From Bin5 sp965208965 (GTDB lineage: Bacteria > Chloroflexota > Anaerolineae > Caldilineales > Caldilineaceae), in NCBI GenBank assembly GCA_965208965.1, contig OZ242384.1, forward strand, positions 2,914,001-2,978,000: DNA of 64,000 nucleotides. Reading direction: 5' to 3'. This document shows positions 1-8,786 of this stretch, piece by piece. Numbering within the stretch: the stretch's first letter is position 1; the number at the start of each line of letters is the position of its first letter. Below the pieces are notes generated by a model. That model saw only the letters and a program-made list of their open reading frames with translations, was not told where the DNA came from and did no database searches. A program made the translations under genes and the position numbers.

Positions 1-914
1 ATCAGGATTTCGGCGTTCATGTGGGGCCGCTTCAGCAATGTTATCACCTCGTCGGGTATGCCGATTTCGTGGATGATGGCGGCCGGCACCAATCCGTGTG
101 TGATCACCGACGGGATGTCTTCGTGGGCGTCCGCCCAGCGGCTCAGCTCGCCGACGCGTTCCATAAACCCTGCCACACGGTCCTGCTTGCGGGCGTCGAT
201 ATACCAGAATATGGGAATCCCCAGGCGGCGCACCATCCGCCACAACGGTTCGAACTTGGCGTCGTCGATCCGGTCTACATAGCCCCGTAACGCGAACAGC
301 TCCACACTGAAGTAGAGCCCCGTGCATCCCAGCTCCGTGACGGAGCGTTCAAGTCGCGCCAGCTCCTCAGCCTCATGCCCTTCGGTCTCCCGTATCTGCG
401 CCAGCGCGATGAAGCGGTCCGGATAGCGGCGCATCGCCTCGGCGTAGTACTCGTTGATGTTGGCGCCGTAGACGTGGTCGCTCTGGAGTATCCCCCGGTC
501 CACGCCGGCGACCTCCATTTCGGCGATCATTCTTTCCGGGGTCGCCTCCAGGTTCTCCAGGGCGGGGGGATAGAACTGCATGACGTAGTCGACACCGTCC
601 ACGGTGAGCTCGGCTTGGCCGTACCTGCCGAAACGGAAATTGAGGTCGGGCATGGCGTTGATGTCGTCGGAAGGGAAGTCGAGCAACGGCTCCTTGACGC
701 GTGCCCCGTCCTTCTTGCGCCAGAAGTCGGTGAAGTCGCGCAGGTGGTGCTGCCACAGTTTGAGCGTGAGCGCCGCGCTGGCCTCGCCCGAGCCGGTGGC
801 AAAGCGGCGGAAGATGTGGGAGTGGGCGTCGATGACGAGAGAATTCTCCTCTTCCCTCGAGTCGACCTGCCGCCAGCCTCCGCCGAAGAACTCCATCTTT
901 CTTTCTGAGGTCAT
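1..914 (-). CDS. Amidohydrolase (amidohydrolase-2 type TIM barrel), 3' end outside window
   Basis: Reading the minus strand from the ATG at 914 gives about 304 uninterrupted codons that run off the window edge, so the C-terminus is missing. Near the N-terminus the motif DAHSHIFRRF supplies the HxH metal pair of the amidohydrolase superfamily, and a second histidine sits in SVITHGLVPAAI. The segment AEMEVAGVDRGILQSD and the following FIALAQI strand resemble the decarboxylase/lactonase-like branch (Pfam amidohydrolase 2). The substrate cannot be told; hydrolysis or decarboxylation of a small organic acid or lactone is an inference. The start overlaps the stop of the upstream epimerase gene as ATGA, which indicates translational coupling in one operon with the epimerase and the TIM-barrel isomerase. 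Confidence 0.75.
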   Translation of the reverse strand, partial: MTSERKMEFFGGGWRQVDSREEENSLVIDAHSHIFRRFATGSGEASAALTLKLWQHHLRDFTDFWRKKDGARVKEPLLDFPSDDINAMPDLNFRFGRYGQAELTVDGVDYVMQFYPPALENLEATPERMIAEMEVAGVDRGILQSDHVYGANINEYYAEAMRRYPDRFIALAQIRETEGHEAEELARLERSVTELGCTGLYFSVELFALRGYVDRIDDAKFEPLWRMVRRLGIPIFWYIDARKQDRVAGFMERVGELSRWADAHEDIPSVITHGLVPAAIIHEIGIPDEVITLLKRPHMNAEIL

Positions 915-1903
915 CTTTTCTCCATCCAGGACTGAAAGTCGCTTTGCCGCCAGGTGAATCTCGGGCGATAGCCCAATAGGCGGGTCGCCTTCGCGTGCGA
1001 CCAGAGCGAGTTATGGCCCTCCAGCGGCTCTTTGAGGGATATACCAGGGTCGGCTGCGTTTGCTTCCCCTTCCCCAAGCGGGCACCGCAAACGGTCAATT
1101 AGCACTGCCGTTAGCTCTCTGGAGCAGGTGTCGGCACCGTTGACGAGAAACACTTCATGCTTGATCGTGTCATTCTCCACGGCCAGGCGGAAGGCTTGCG
1201 CGGCGTCGCGGGCGTCGGTAAAGGCCCACAGAATCTTGTGCGGCGCCGGCGGACCCGGCGACGGCCACTCACCCTCGGCGTCCTCAATTGTCTTGCGATA
1301 GCGCTTGGTCCACAGGTCATCGACCGTGAACTGCTGCGCCCATCCGGAACGCACGGCCACCTCGGCGGTTCTGCGTTCCAGATACCAGTTGTTGTTTATG
1401 CGCAGGCAGATGGTCTGTATGCCGAAGGCGTCGGTATAGCGCTTGCAGGTCAGCTCGCCGAGTAGCTTGCTCAACCCGTATTCGTCCTGCGGTTCGCAGG
1501 GATGTTCTTCGTCGATTGGAAGATATAGCGGCAGGATCTCCCGCTTTTGGAAGGAGAAACCGGTTGCCGCGCCGGAGGAGGCAAACACAACTTTGCCAAT
1601 CCCGGCATGGACGGCGGCTTCAAGGACATTGACGGCGCCGATCACATTGACGTTGAGCAACTGCGCCGGCGTTGCCCTGCCCGGCCCCGGTACGGCTGCA
1701 AGATGGACCACGGCGTCCTGGTTGCGACAGGCATCGGCAAGCTGGGCGGGCTCCATAATGTCGCCCTGGACGAAACCAGCCCCTTCCACCCGCGGTGCAG
1801 TGCGGCTGAAGCTGGACACGGAGTGGCCGGCCTGAAGCAGCTCTCTCAGTACATATCCGCCGATAGTGCCGCTGCCTCCTGTTACGAGGACTCTCAACAT
1901 CAT
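911..1903 (-). CDS. NAD-dependent epimerase/dehydratase, extended SDR family
   Basis: The N-terminus RVLVTGGSGTIGGYVL is a TGxxGxxG Rossmann dinucleotide-binding motif. Residues further on, AVVHLAAVPGPG and the YGLSKLLGE active-site YxxxK, are typical of extended SDR sugar epimerases/dehydratases. Length is about 330 residues, normal for the family. The chosen ATG at 1903 (ATG at 1900 is equally possible) follows GGGAG at good spacing; a further in-frame ATG at 1918 has no ribosome site. Its last bases overlap the amidohydrolase start as ATGA, so it is the middle gene of a leftward catabolic operon. It probably acts on a nucleotide sugar or free sugar derivative; the exact substrate cannot be read from sequence. 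Confidence 0.85.
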   Translation of the reverse strand: MMLRVLVTGGSGTIGGYVLRELLQAGHSVSSFSRTAPRVEGAGFVQGDIMEPAQLADACRNQDAVVHLAAVPGPGRATPAQLLNVNVIGAVNVLEAAVHAGIGKVVFASSGAATGFSFQKREILPLYLPIDEEHPCEPQDEYGLSKLLGELTCKRYTDAFGIQTICLRINNNWYLERRTAEVAVRSGWAQQFTVDDLWTKRYRKTIEDAEGEWPSPGPPAPHKILWAFTDARDAAQAFRLAVENDTIKHEVFLVNGADTCSRELTAVLIDRLRCPLGEGEANAADPGISLKEPLEGHNSLWSHAKATRLLGYRPRFTWRQSDFQSWMEKR

Positions 1904-1993
1904 GTGTCTCCCGAGCAAACTAAGTTTCGTAGAGTGTCAGCAGCCTGCGTGCAGCATCGAAGAGGGCGCAAGGCCTCTGAGTTCGTTAACTGT

Positions 1994-3004
1994 TCACTCT
2001 CCCTCTTCCTTCTTCTCCTCCCAAAGCTCATGCACCTCGGCGACCTCCCACCAGGCCGGCCCCACCGGCTTTTCCAGCAACATCGGTCTGATGAAGGCGG
2101 CCGCCTTTTCCAGGCCCTCCTGGATCTCGATATACTCGCTCTCCATTTCCAGGGTCAGGATTCCAGTGTAGCCGATAAAGCGCAGGGTCGAAATAACTTC
2201 GCGCCAGGTGCGTTCGTCGTGTCCCCAGCCCGGTATCGTGAACGTCCACGAACGGTGCTGGTACTGCTTGAGGTCGGTCGAGTCGAAGTAGCCGCGCAGC
2301 CTCAGATTCGGTTCGTGGATCAGCGTATCCTTGAGATGAACCGCCTGGATGAGGTCGCTCAGCTCGTGGATGGCGGCCAGCGGGTCTATCCCCTGCACCC
2401 ACATGTGGGAGATGTCATAGTTGCAGGCGACCACCGGGCCCAGTTCGTCGCGCAGGCGGCGCAGCTTGACCGGGCTGTGGATCATGTCGTTGATCTGCAT
2501 TTCGAAGCACAGCGTCACTCCGTGGTCGGCCGCAATCTTTGCATGCTTTTTCCAGTAGGGAAGCAGGCGCTGTTCCCACTGCCATTCGAGGGCGTCGCGC
2601 AGAAAGGGCAGGTCGGTATTGATAATCCAAGCCGGCAAGCTGTCGCCCTCGGCTCCTTCGGGCAGGCCGGCCACAAGGGCCAATCGGGTGCAGCCTACCT
2701 TCTCCATAAGAGCGCACGTATTGCGGAACTGGCGTGAATAGTCCTGTGCGATGCGGCGGTCGGGCGCCAGGGGCGTCCCGTGTCCGGCGAACGAGTAGAT
2801 CTCGAGTCCATACCCAGCGTAGATGTCCAGCCAGCGCTCCAGTTCGTCCTGGTCTGCGAGCAGTCTGTCTACGTCACAGTATTTCCTGGCCCCAGGGCCG
2901 CCCGCCGCCACCTCGACTGCCTGTACGCCCTGGCCCTGGCAAAACTGCAGACCCTCTTCGAATTCAAACATATTGATAAAGAAGGTGTTCATGCCGAGTT
3001 TCAT
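1994..3004 (-). CDS. Sugar phosphate isomerase/epimerase (xylose isomerase-like TIM barrel)
   Basis: The protein of about 336 residues starts MKLGMNTFFINMFEFEEGL, the usual first strand of AP-endonuclease-2/xylose-isomerase-like TIM barrels. Metal-ligand-type segments are visible: LCFEMQIND (Glu), CNYDISHMW (Asp/His), IQAVHLKDT (His-x-Lys-Asp) and LTLEMESEY (Glu). The family includes sugar-acid and inositol isomerases and epimerases; the substrate here is unknown. The ATG at 3004 is preferred because it begins the conserved strand and lies downstream of a strong promoter at 3109-3137. It is the first gene of the leftward operon with the epimerase and the amidohydrolase, separated from the former by about 90 bp. 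Confidence 0.8.
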   Translation of the reverse strand: MKLGMNTFFINMFEFEEGLQFCQGQGVQAVEVAAGGPGARKYCDVDRLLADQDELERWLDIYAGYGLEIYSFAGHGTPLAPDRRIAQDYSRQFRNTCALMEKVGCTRLALVAGLPEGAEGDSLPAWIINTDLPFLRDALEWQWEQRLLPYWKKHAKIAADHGVTLCFEMQINDMIHSPVKLRRLRDELGPVVACNYDISHMWVQGIDPLAAIHELSDLIQAVHLKDTLIHEPNLRLRGYFDSTDLKQYQHRSWTFTIPGWGHDERTWREVISTLRFIGYTGILTLEMESEYIEIQEGLEKAAAFIRPMLLEKPVGPAWWEVAEVHELWEEKKEEGE

Positions 3005-3108
3005 ATCTACTGCCTTTCGTTTGGAGACCGGATGCGACTCGGGAACTGTCGGCACGGCTCACCAGTTCGCTTGCGCCTCTGCGGCAAACATCTCACCTTG
3101 GCACGGCC

Positions 3109-3137
3109 ATCATATTAAGGTCCGCGTAGTTCGTCAA
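3109..3137 (-). promoter_or_regulatory. Sigma-70 promoter of the leftward isomerase-epimerase-amidohydrolase operon
   Basis: On the minus strand TTGACG (3137-3132) and TATGAT (3114-3109) are separated by exactly 17 bases. This gives a leader of roughly 100 bases before the ATG at 3004. It is back-to-back with the rightward promoter at 3165-3193. Confidence 0.6.
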
Positions 3138-3164
3138 TCACCTGAATTCGCCGACCGGCAGCGG

Positions 3165-3193
3165 TTAGCGCAAAATTGCAGGTCGTGTATACT
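3165..3193 (+). promoter_or_regulatory. Sigma-70 promoter of the SDR-M24-FtsX operon
   Basis: TTAGCG (3165-3170) and TATACT (3188-3193) are separated by 17 bases. Transcription would start near 3200, about 59 bases before the SDR gene. The two divergent -35 boxes are only 27 bp apart, so one regulator bound between them could control both directions. Confidence 0.5.
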
Positions 3194-3258
3194 ATGCCCA
3201 ATCCACTCGCCACAGTCCACTGAGTTTATCCGTCTGCCAAGCACCGAGGGAAACGAAA

Positions 3259-4089
3259 ATGACTTATCCGCGCAAAATGGAGGGAAAACGCGTACTCGTA
3301 ACCGGCTCCGGCACGGGCATCGGCCGCGGCGTTGCCCTGGAGTTTGCCCGCGAGGGCGCGTCCGTCGTGCTGCACTACGCCCACAGCGCGGACGGGGCTG
3401 CCAGCGCCGTCGACGAGATCCGAGGCGCCGGGGGCACGGCTGAAGTTTTTCAGGCGGACCTGGCCGATATTGAACAGGTGAAAGGGTTGGGCGAGAGAGC
3501 AATCGACTTCCTTGGCGGGCTCGATGTTCTCGTTAATAACGCCGGCATCACGATGAACAGACCGTTTCTCGACGTGACGCCGGAACAGTTCGACACGCTT
3601 TACAATGTGAATATCCGCGGCATGTACTTTCTGACCCAGGCCGCGGTGCCCACCATGATCGAGAACGGGGGCGGCGCGGTTATCAACCTCACCTCGGTGC
3701 ATGCCTTTGCGGGAATGACGGAGCACACGATCTATGCCGGTACCAAGGCCGCCATCGTAGGATTCACGCGCGTCCTCGCCCTGGAGTTGGCGACTCGAGG
3801 CGTTCGTGTCAATGCCATCGCTCCCGGTTGGATTCTGGTCGAAAATCATCTTAAGGTGCTGGGCGAATTCGACCAGCAGGAAGCCGGGTCCACCATTCCG
3901 GCCGGTGTAATCGGCGCGCCCCACGACATCGGTAAACTCGCTCTCTTTCTAGCGTCCGACGAAAGCCGCTACATCGTCGGCCAGACATTGGTGATCGACG
4001 GTGGCATGCTGGCGATCATGCCTCTTTCCGGCGACTTCCGCGACCCGCGCCAGGAACAGTGGGGGCAGGGTTACGTGGCCGGTCTTTGA
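3259..4089 (+). CDS. SDR family oxidoreductase
   Basis: Classical short-chain dehydrogenase of 276 residues. VLVTGSGTGIGRG is the TGxxxGxG cofactor motif, NNAG follows near residue 93, and the catalytic Ser in NLTSVHAF with YAGTK (YxxxK) complete the active site. RVNAIAPGWI and the GQTLVIDGG end are typical of the FabG-like branch. It ends in an extra tail of about 20 residues (DPRQEQWGQGYVAGL). The start is an ATG after a purine-rich site, and the next gene begins 37 bp downstream. Substrate unknown; a sugar or polyol dehydrogenase is plausible from the surrounding carbohydrate genes. Confidence 0.88.
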   Translation: MTYPRKMEGKRVLVTGSGTGIGRGVALEFAREGASVVLHYAHSADGAASAVDEIRGAGGTAEVFQADLADIEQVKGLGERAIDFLGGLDVLVNNAGITMNRPFLDVTPEQFDTLYNVNIRGMYFLTQAAVPTMIENGGGAVINLTSVHAFAGMTEHTIYAGTKAAIVGFTRVLALELATRGVRVNAIAPGWILVENHLKVLGEFDQQEAGSTIPAGVIGAPHDIGKLALFLASDESRYIVGQTLVIDGGMLAIMPLSGDFRDPRQEQWGQGYVAGL

Positions 4090-4126
4090 CATACATATCC
4101 CGCGCAACACTGAAGGAGAGCGGACC

Positions 4127-5374
4127 ATGCTTTTCAATCGCGACCGCGCAGTCAACTATATGCGGGAGTACGGGCTGGATGTCCTTGTTGCGACATCTCC
4201 GGTCAACATAACCTATTTCAGCGACTACTACTGCTGGATCGACCCACTCTTCAAAGAGTACATGATGGCGCCTGGGGCATCTTCCAACCTGGCTCAAACC
4301 TACGCAGTCTTTCCGTTGGAGGGCGAGCCCGCGCTGGTTGTCAATCCGCTGTTCGCCGCCAACGCCGAGGACCTGTGGGTGAAGGACCTGCACATTTTCG
4401 GTAGCGCCGGCCTAGACGTATCGCTGCCTGCCGGCGAGCTGCCCCAGTCCCTGCTCCGTTTCCTGGAGTTGCTTCATGCCCCACACGACAACGCCACGCC
4501 GACCGACGCACTCCTGACCATCCTGAACCAGCGCGGGTTGACGGACGCGCGCATTGGCCTGGAGATGGAGGGCCTGCCGCCGGAAACGAATGAGCTTATC
4601 AGGCGGGCACTCCCAGGGGCGTCGCTCAGGAACTGCGCCGACCTGATTCGTATGATTCGCATGGTGAAGAGCGCCGAAGAGATCCAGCGCCTGACCCGTT
4701 CCGCCGAAATCAACGAGCAGGCAGCCATGGAAACTTTGGCCATCGCCCGCCCGGGGCGGGCGGTCTCCGAAATGGCAGATCATTACCGGGCGCTGGCCGC
4801 ACAGATGGGCGCTGATTTCGATCATTTCGCGTTCGGCGTGCGCGGACTGGGCATGACGACGGAGACCGGCTACCAGCTGACGGAAGATGACGTTCTCTAC
4901 GTCGATTACGGCTGTATCTACCGGTACTGCTTCTCCGATAGCGGCACGACGCTGGCGATGGGAGAACTGACGGCCGAGTTGGGCGAGCGCTTTGCAGCCT
5001 TGCGTGCCTGTATGGACGCCGGTGGGGAGGCGCTCCGGCCCGGCGCAAAGGCGTCAAAAGTGGCGGACGCAATGGTCGCAGCACTGCACGACCGCGGCGT
5101 CACCGCCTCCTTCCCGCACGGTCACGGCGTCGGCCTGGAGGTGCGCGACTACCCGGTTCTCGTCCCCGATAACGGGCTACGCATCAAAGATGATTGCGTG
5201 GACCTTCCGTCTGACCTGACGCTAGAAGCGGACATGGTCCTCAACCTGGAGGCTCCTCTCTTCATGCCGGGCGTCGGTTCTCTGCACATCGAGCAGTCGT
5301 ACGTAGTAACACCGCAGGGGAGCCGGCCCCTCGTTGAACAGCAGAGGCGGCGGCCTGTGGTCATTGGACAGTGA
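4127..5374 (+). CDS. M24 family metallopeptidase (Xaa-Pro peptidase/creatinase-like)
   Basis: 415-residue pita-bread-fold hydrolase. An N-terminal creatinase-like domain (about residues 1-160) precedes the M24 domain. Metal ligands are visible as the two Asp in VDYGCIYRYCFSDSG, the His in HGHGVGLEVRD, and the Glu residues in NLEAPLF and LHIEQSYVV. The ATG at 4127 follows AAGGAG at proper spacing. The family contains proline dipeptidases and also creatinase and other C-N hydrolases, so peptidase activity is likely but not certain. It lies between an SDR and a giant permease in the same direction, with short gaps suggesting one operon. Confidence 0.85.
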   Translation: MLFNRDRAVNYMREYGLDVLVATSPVNITYFSDYYCWIDPLFKEYMMAPGASSNLAQTYAVFPLEGEPALVVNPLFAANAEDLWVKDLHIFGSAGLDVSLPAGELPQSLLRFLELLHAPHDNATPTDALLTILNQRGLTDARIGLEMEGLPPETNELIRRALPGASLRNCADLIRMIRMVKSAEEIQRLTRSAEINEQAAMETLAIARPGRAVSEMADHYRALAAQMGADFDHFAFGVRGLGMTTETGYQLTEDDVLYVDYGCIYRYCFSDSGTTLAMGELTAELGERFAALRACMDAGGEALRPGAKASKVADAMVAALHDRGVTASFPHGHGVGLEVRDYPVLVPDNGLRIKDDCVDLPSDLTLEADMVLNLEAPLFMPGVGSLHIEQSYVVTPQGSRPLVEQQRRRPVVIGQ

Positions 5375-5426
5375 ACCGAGGCCGCCAACCACGCCAGCCG
5401 CGACTGCGCTTTACCGGTGACTCGCC

Positions 5427-8207
5427 ATGATGGAACTGGCGCTGCGGCGCTATTTGAGCAAATGGCAGCCAATGTCATTTGTTGTTGTCGGCCTGGTTAT
5501 CACCGTTGCGTTGATCGGAGCGATTCCTCTCTTCACAGCAGCCTCGCTGGACCGCTTTCTCCGTAGCGAACTGCATGCGCAGGACTCCGAACTCCCTCTT
5601 TCGAGCCTGCTCCTTGTGCACCGTGTGCCTCTATTGAGCTCAACCCCTCTCGAACGGTACAGTCGGGCCGATGACTTCATTCGTCAGCGCGCAACGCGGC
5701 TTCCGGGCCTGCCGCTTACTCGCATGACCCGTTACGGCTCGACGCGCGTCCTCAAGTTCCTGGCCGCAGCCGACAAGGAGCTGCCGGAAGACCTGCGCCA
5801 GTATCAGTCCGCCGGTCTGGCCTTTCTGACCGGTCTGGAAGAACATGTGGAGATCGTGCTGGGTGAATCCTTGGGACAGGTGGACCCGGCCGCAGCCGGA
5901 GGCGTTATTCCGGCTTGGGTCAGCGAACGGTTCTACTACGACCACGATGTTCAGGTCGGCGACCGGATTCTCTTCGGCCTCGATGAGCCTGATAACGTTG
6001 CGCCCGTCGAAGTGTTGGTCAAGGGCGTGTGGCGCCCGGTCGACGCCGATCGCGGCTTCTGGTTCGAAGAGCCGGACGCTTTCGCCTTCTACTTCATCGT
6101 TTCCGAAGCGGACTTCATGGCCCGCGTAGCTCCGATTCTGGGTGACCAGGTCCGCAAATACGCCTGGTTCCTGCTCTTCGACAACAGTGAATTCAGGGTC
6201 GACAAAGTGGCGCCCATGCTGGCGGCCATAACACGTATTCAGGCCAGAACATCCGGTATCCTGTCCCACGTCGACCTCACCGCGCCGGCTTACGAGCTGC
6301 TGCGAAAGTACGCCGAACGGGCTGCCGCGCTGCGGACCTTTTTGCTGCTATTGAGTCTGCCTGTGCTGCTTGGCCTTTTGCTCTACACATTTATCTCGTC
6401 TGACATCATGGTGGCTTCGGAAGAGGGTGAGATCGTCACGCTCAAGAGCCGGGGCGCGTCCAGTCTGCAGATCGCAGGTCTCTATCTGCTGGAAATGCTC
6501 GCGATTGGCGCGTTGTGCCTGATCGCAGGGTTGCTGGCTGCCGGCGGCGTCACCCAGGGGATGGGGCAGGTCTACCGTTTTCTGACCTTCGCGGCCAGAC
6601 CGCTCCTGGACCTTTCTTTTTCCACTCAGGTCGCCGTGTACGCTGGGGCTGCAGTTGTTCTGGGCATCGCCGCGACACTGTTTTCTGCCGCCGGTGCGGC
6701 CAGGCGTACAGTGGTAACGCACCAGCGCAAAACAGCGCGCGAGGAGTTCCTCAATCGCGCCCGGCGTAGCGTTTGGCTTCCCTTTGAACTGCTGTTCCTT
6801 GCCGGCGTCATCTACGCTTACTGGCGCCTGCGGCAACAAGAGCAGGCACTTCAGATTACGGAAGGCACGTTTGTAGATCCTCTCCTCCTGCTGGCGCCGA
6901 CAGTGTTTGTCGCCGCAGTGGCGCTGGTCTCCTTGCGCGGGCTTCCCGCAATCACCGGCTTGTTGGGCCGGGCGGCGAGCCGCTTCATCAGTGTGCCGCT
7001 GTGGCTGGCCATAGCGCAGATCTCGCGGCGCTCAGGCAGCAATCGCGCTCTTCTCTTTCTCTTGATCTTTACGATTGCGCTCGGCCTCTTCAGCGCGACA
7101 TTCGCCGGCACGCTTGATACGCACTATACCGACGTGGTCCGTTACGCCGTCGGCTCCGACCTGGTCATCCAGGTGCAGTGGGAGCAGGTGGGCGGAACTT
7201 CCGAGCAGCGCTGGCGCCATCCTCCTTTCGCCGTAGTCCAGTCGATTCCAGGCGTGGAGGCCGCGACGCGTGTGCTGCGACAGCCGGTTTTCGTCGATGG
7301 ACTTGAGGGGAATGTAAATGCTACCGTGCTGGGGATCGACCGCGCCGAGTTCAGCCAGGCCGGCTGGTGGCGAGATGACTTTTCCCAGGAATCGCTGGGC
7401 GCCCTGACCAACAGGCTGGCACTCAACTCAATGGGCGTTCTCGTCAGTAGCAGCTTCATCGAAGAGACCGGTTTGCAGGTGGGAGACAACCTCTTCGTTT
7501 TCGTCGAGGGCATCAGTCGACCCATCAGCTTTGCCATTGCCGGCGTACTCAGCTATTTCCCAACACTGTACCCGGAGGACGGGCATTTCTTTGTTGGCAA
7601 TCTGGAACACATCTATCGCACCATAGGTAACCGGCCATACGATATCTGGATGAGACTGGACAGCAGTGCCGACCCGGGGGCCATCCTCGAATCTCTGCGC
7701 ACCCGCGGGTTCATCATTACCGCCGCGACCGACAGCCGCCGGGAGACCGCCATCTGGCGCACCGATCCGCAGCGCACAGCCCTGTTCGGCATTCTGTCCC
7801 TGGGTTTCGTCGTCGCGACGGTTATCTCCGGGCTGGCGTTCCTGCTGCACTCGCTGTTTGCGCTGCGGCAGCGTATTCTGCAGTTCGGTTTGTTGCGTGC
7901 CATTGGGCTGTCGACGGCTCAGATTACCGCGGTCGTTGTTTTCGAAAAGCTGTTCCTGGTGCTCCTGGCCGCCGTGGGCGGCACACTGATTGGCGCATTG
8001 ACCGCAGCGCTGTTCGTTCCCCTTCTCCAAATCGGAACGGCCGTGCATGGCTCGACGCCGCCCTTCGTCGTTGCCCTGGCCTGGGGGCAGGCAGTGAAGA
8101 TCTATCTTGCTTTTGCTGCTATGGTGATCGTGACGCTGGCAATCGTAGTTGGGCAGTTGCGCCAGCTGCGCATTTACGAAGCCATCAAGTTAGGCGGTCT
8201 GGAATAG
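5427..8207 (+). CDS. Large FtsX-like ABC transporter permease
   Basis: 926-residue membrane protein with an N-terminal helix (about 14-34, MSFVVVGLVITVALIG), a long extracytoplasmic domain, and a first helix bundle beginning near residue 300 (FLLLLSLPVLLGLLLYTFI). A second extracytoplasmic domain follows, and then a C-terminal bundle (ISLGFVVATVISGLAFLLHSLF and two later helices). The duplicated core and ALRQRILQFGLLRAIGLS, the characteristic FtsX loop, fit the MacB/LolC-type permease superfamily. These proteins usually pair with an ATPase that powers lipoprotein or peptide export or mechanotransmission; no such ATPase gene is adjacent. It follows the peptidase by 52 bp and is probably co-transcribed. 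What it moves is unknown. Confidence 0.8.
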   Translation: MMELALRRYLSKWQPMSFVVVGLVITVALIGAIPLFTAASLDRFLRSELHAQDSELPLSSLLLVHRVPLLSSTPLERYSRADDFIRQRATRLPGLPLTRMTRYGSTRVLKFLAAADKELPEDLRQYQSAGLAFLTGLEEHVEIVLGESLGQVDPAAAGGVIPAWVSERFYYDHDVQVGDRILFGLDEPDNVAPVEVLVKGVWRPVDADRGFWFEEPDAFAFYFIVSEADFMARVAPILGDQVRKYAWFLLFDNSEFRVDKVAPMLAAITRIQARTSGILSHVDLTAPAYELLRKYAERAAALRTFLLLLSLPVLLGLLLYTFISSDIMVASEEGEIVTLKSRGASSLQIAGLYLLEMLAIGALCLIAGLLAAGGVTQGMGQVYRFLTFAARPLLDLSFSTQVAVYAGAAVVLGIAATLFSAAGAARRTVVTHQRKTAREEFLNRARRSVWLPFELLFLAGVIYAYWRLRQQEQALQITEGTFVDPLLLLAPTVFVAAVALVSLRGLPAITGLLGRAASRFISVPLWLAIAQISRRSGSNRALLFLLIFTIALGLFSATFAGTLDTHYTDVVRYAVGSDLVIQVQWEQVGGTSEQRWRHPPFAVVQSIPGVEAATRVLRQPVFVDGLEGNVNATVLGIDRAEFSQAGWWRDDFSQESLGALTNRLALNSMGVLVSSSFIEETGLQVGDNLFVFVEGISRPISFAIAGVLSYFPTLYPEDGHFFVGNLEHIYRTIGNRPYDIWMRLDSSADPGAILESLRTRGFIITAATDSRRETAIWRTDPQRTALFGILSLGFVVATVISGLAFLLHSLFALRQRILQFGLLRAIGLSTAQITAVVVFEKLFLVLLAAVGGTLIGALTAALFVPLLQIGTAVHGSTPPFVVALAWGQAVKIYLAFAAMVIVTLAIVVGQLRQLRIYEAIKLGGLE

Positions 8208-8786
8208 GGCCGGTTATTGCCCGCGTTGGCCCTTCGCGATTTCCTGGGAGAAGGCGCGTGTCGCGGTCTCAAGAGGGCATTGAGTCCACCTGCTTGGCGG
8301 CTCAGGTCCAATTTGGCAACGAGTGTAACGGGAGCGCGTGTATCCTATATTATTGTCCGTCAGGAGGGACTGACTCATTGACCAGGCTGAATCCAACACT
8401 GGTCAGACGGGGCTCGCAAAAAATTTGGGATGCGCCCACGGGAGTCGCGTTTTTGACACAGGCAATAGAATAGAGGATACTTCCTGCGGTGGACTGGAAA
8501 CGGCCCGCGCCCCCCAATGGCATGCTCTCGGCATCGCAACCAGCGGGAAGTTCTGTTTTCTCCATATCAACTTCATGCGCCTAAAGCGCTCCACAGAAGA
8601 CACCGATGTCCTGAAGAAGGAGGTGGTGACCCGCGCAACAAACAGAACAGTCACGCTCGATCAGAAAGGTGCAAATCGACCTGTTTCGTTTTTGCGGCGA
8701 AGTCCCCGTTTTCCGAATCGAAACAGCCCGATCTGCCCCAAATCCTTCTCTTTACCTTTCCTCATCACAAGGAGACCTGAACAACC
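8208..8786. other. Intergenic region upstream of the sugar ABC importer
   Basis: No convincing gene in 579 bp. It contains an inverted repeat TGACCAG/CTGGTCA (8379-8385 and 8399-8405), a strong promoter (8453-8481), and a second inverted repeat CTGTTTCG/CGAAACAG (8681-8688 and 8719-8726) inside what would be a 300-base leader of the binding-protein gene. Small open frames here lack ribosome sites and family resemblance. Confidence 0.6.
8453..8481 (+). promoter_or_regulatory. Promoter of the sugar ABC importer operon
   Basis: TTGACA (8453-8458), a 17-base spacer and GATACT (8476-8481). The TGACCAG/CTGGTCA dyad about 50 bp upstream could be a regulator site. The start of transcription near 8488 leaves a leader of about 300 bases. 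Confidence 0.55.

Noticed and set aside
375..908. Long open frame on the plus strand
   Set aside because: It is antisense to the amidohydrolase, whose HxH motif and operon overlap support the minus strand.
1547..2737. 396-codon open frame on the plus strand
   Set aside because: It runs across the opposite-strand epimerase and TIM-barrel genes and has no recognisable motif or ribosome site.
8208..8786. Small genes in the long gap
   Set aside because: The short frames lack ribosome sites and coding character; promoter and inverted repeats explain the region better.
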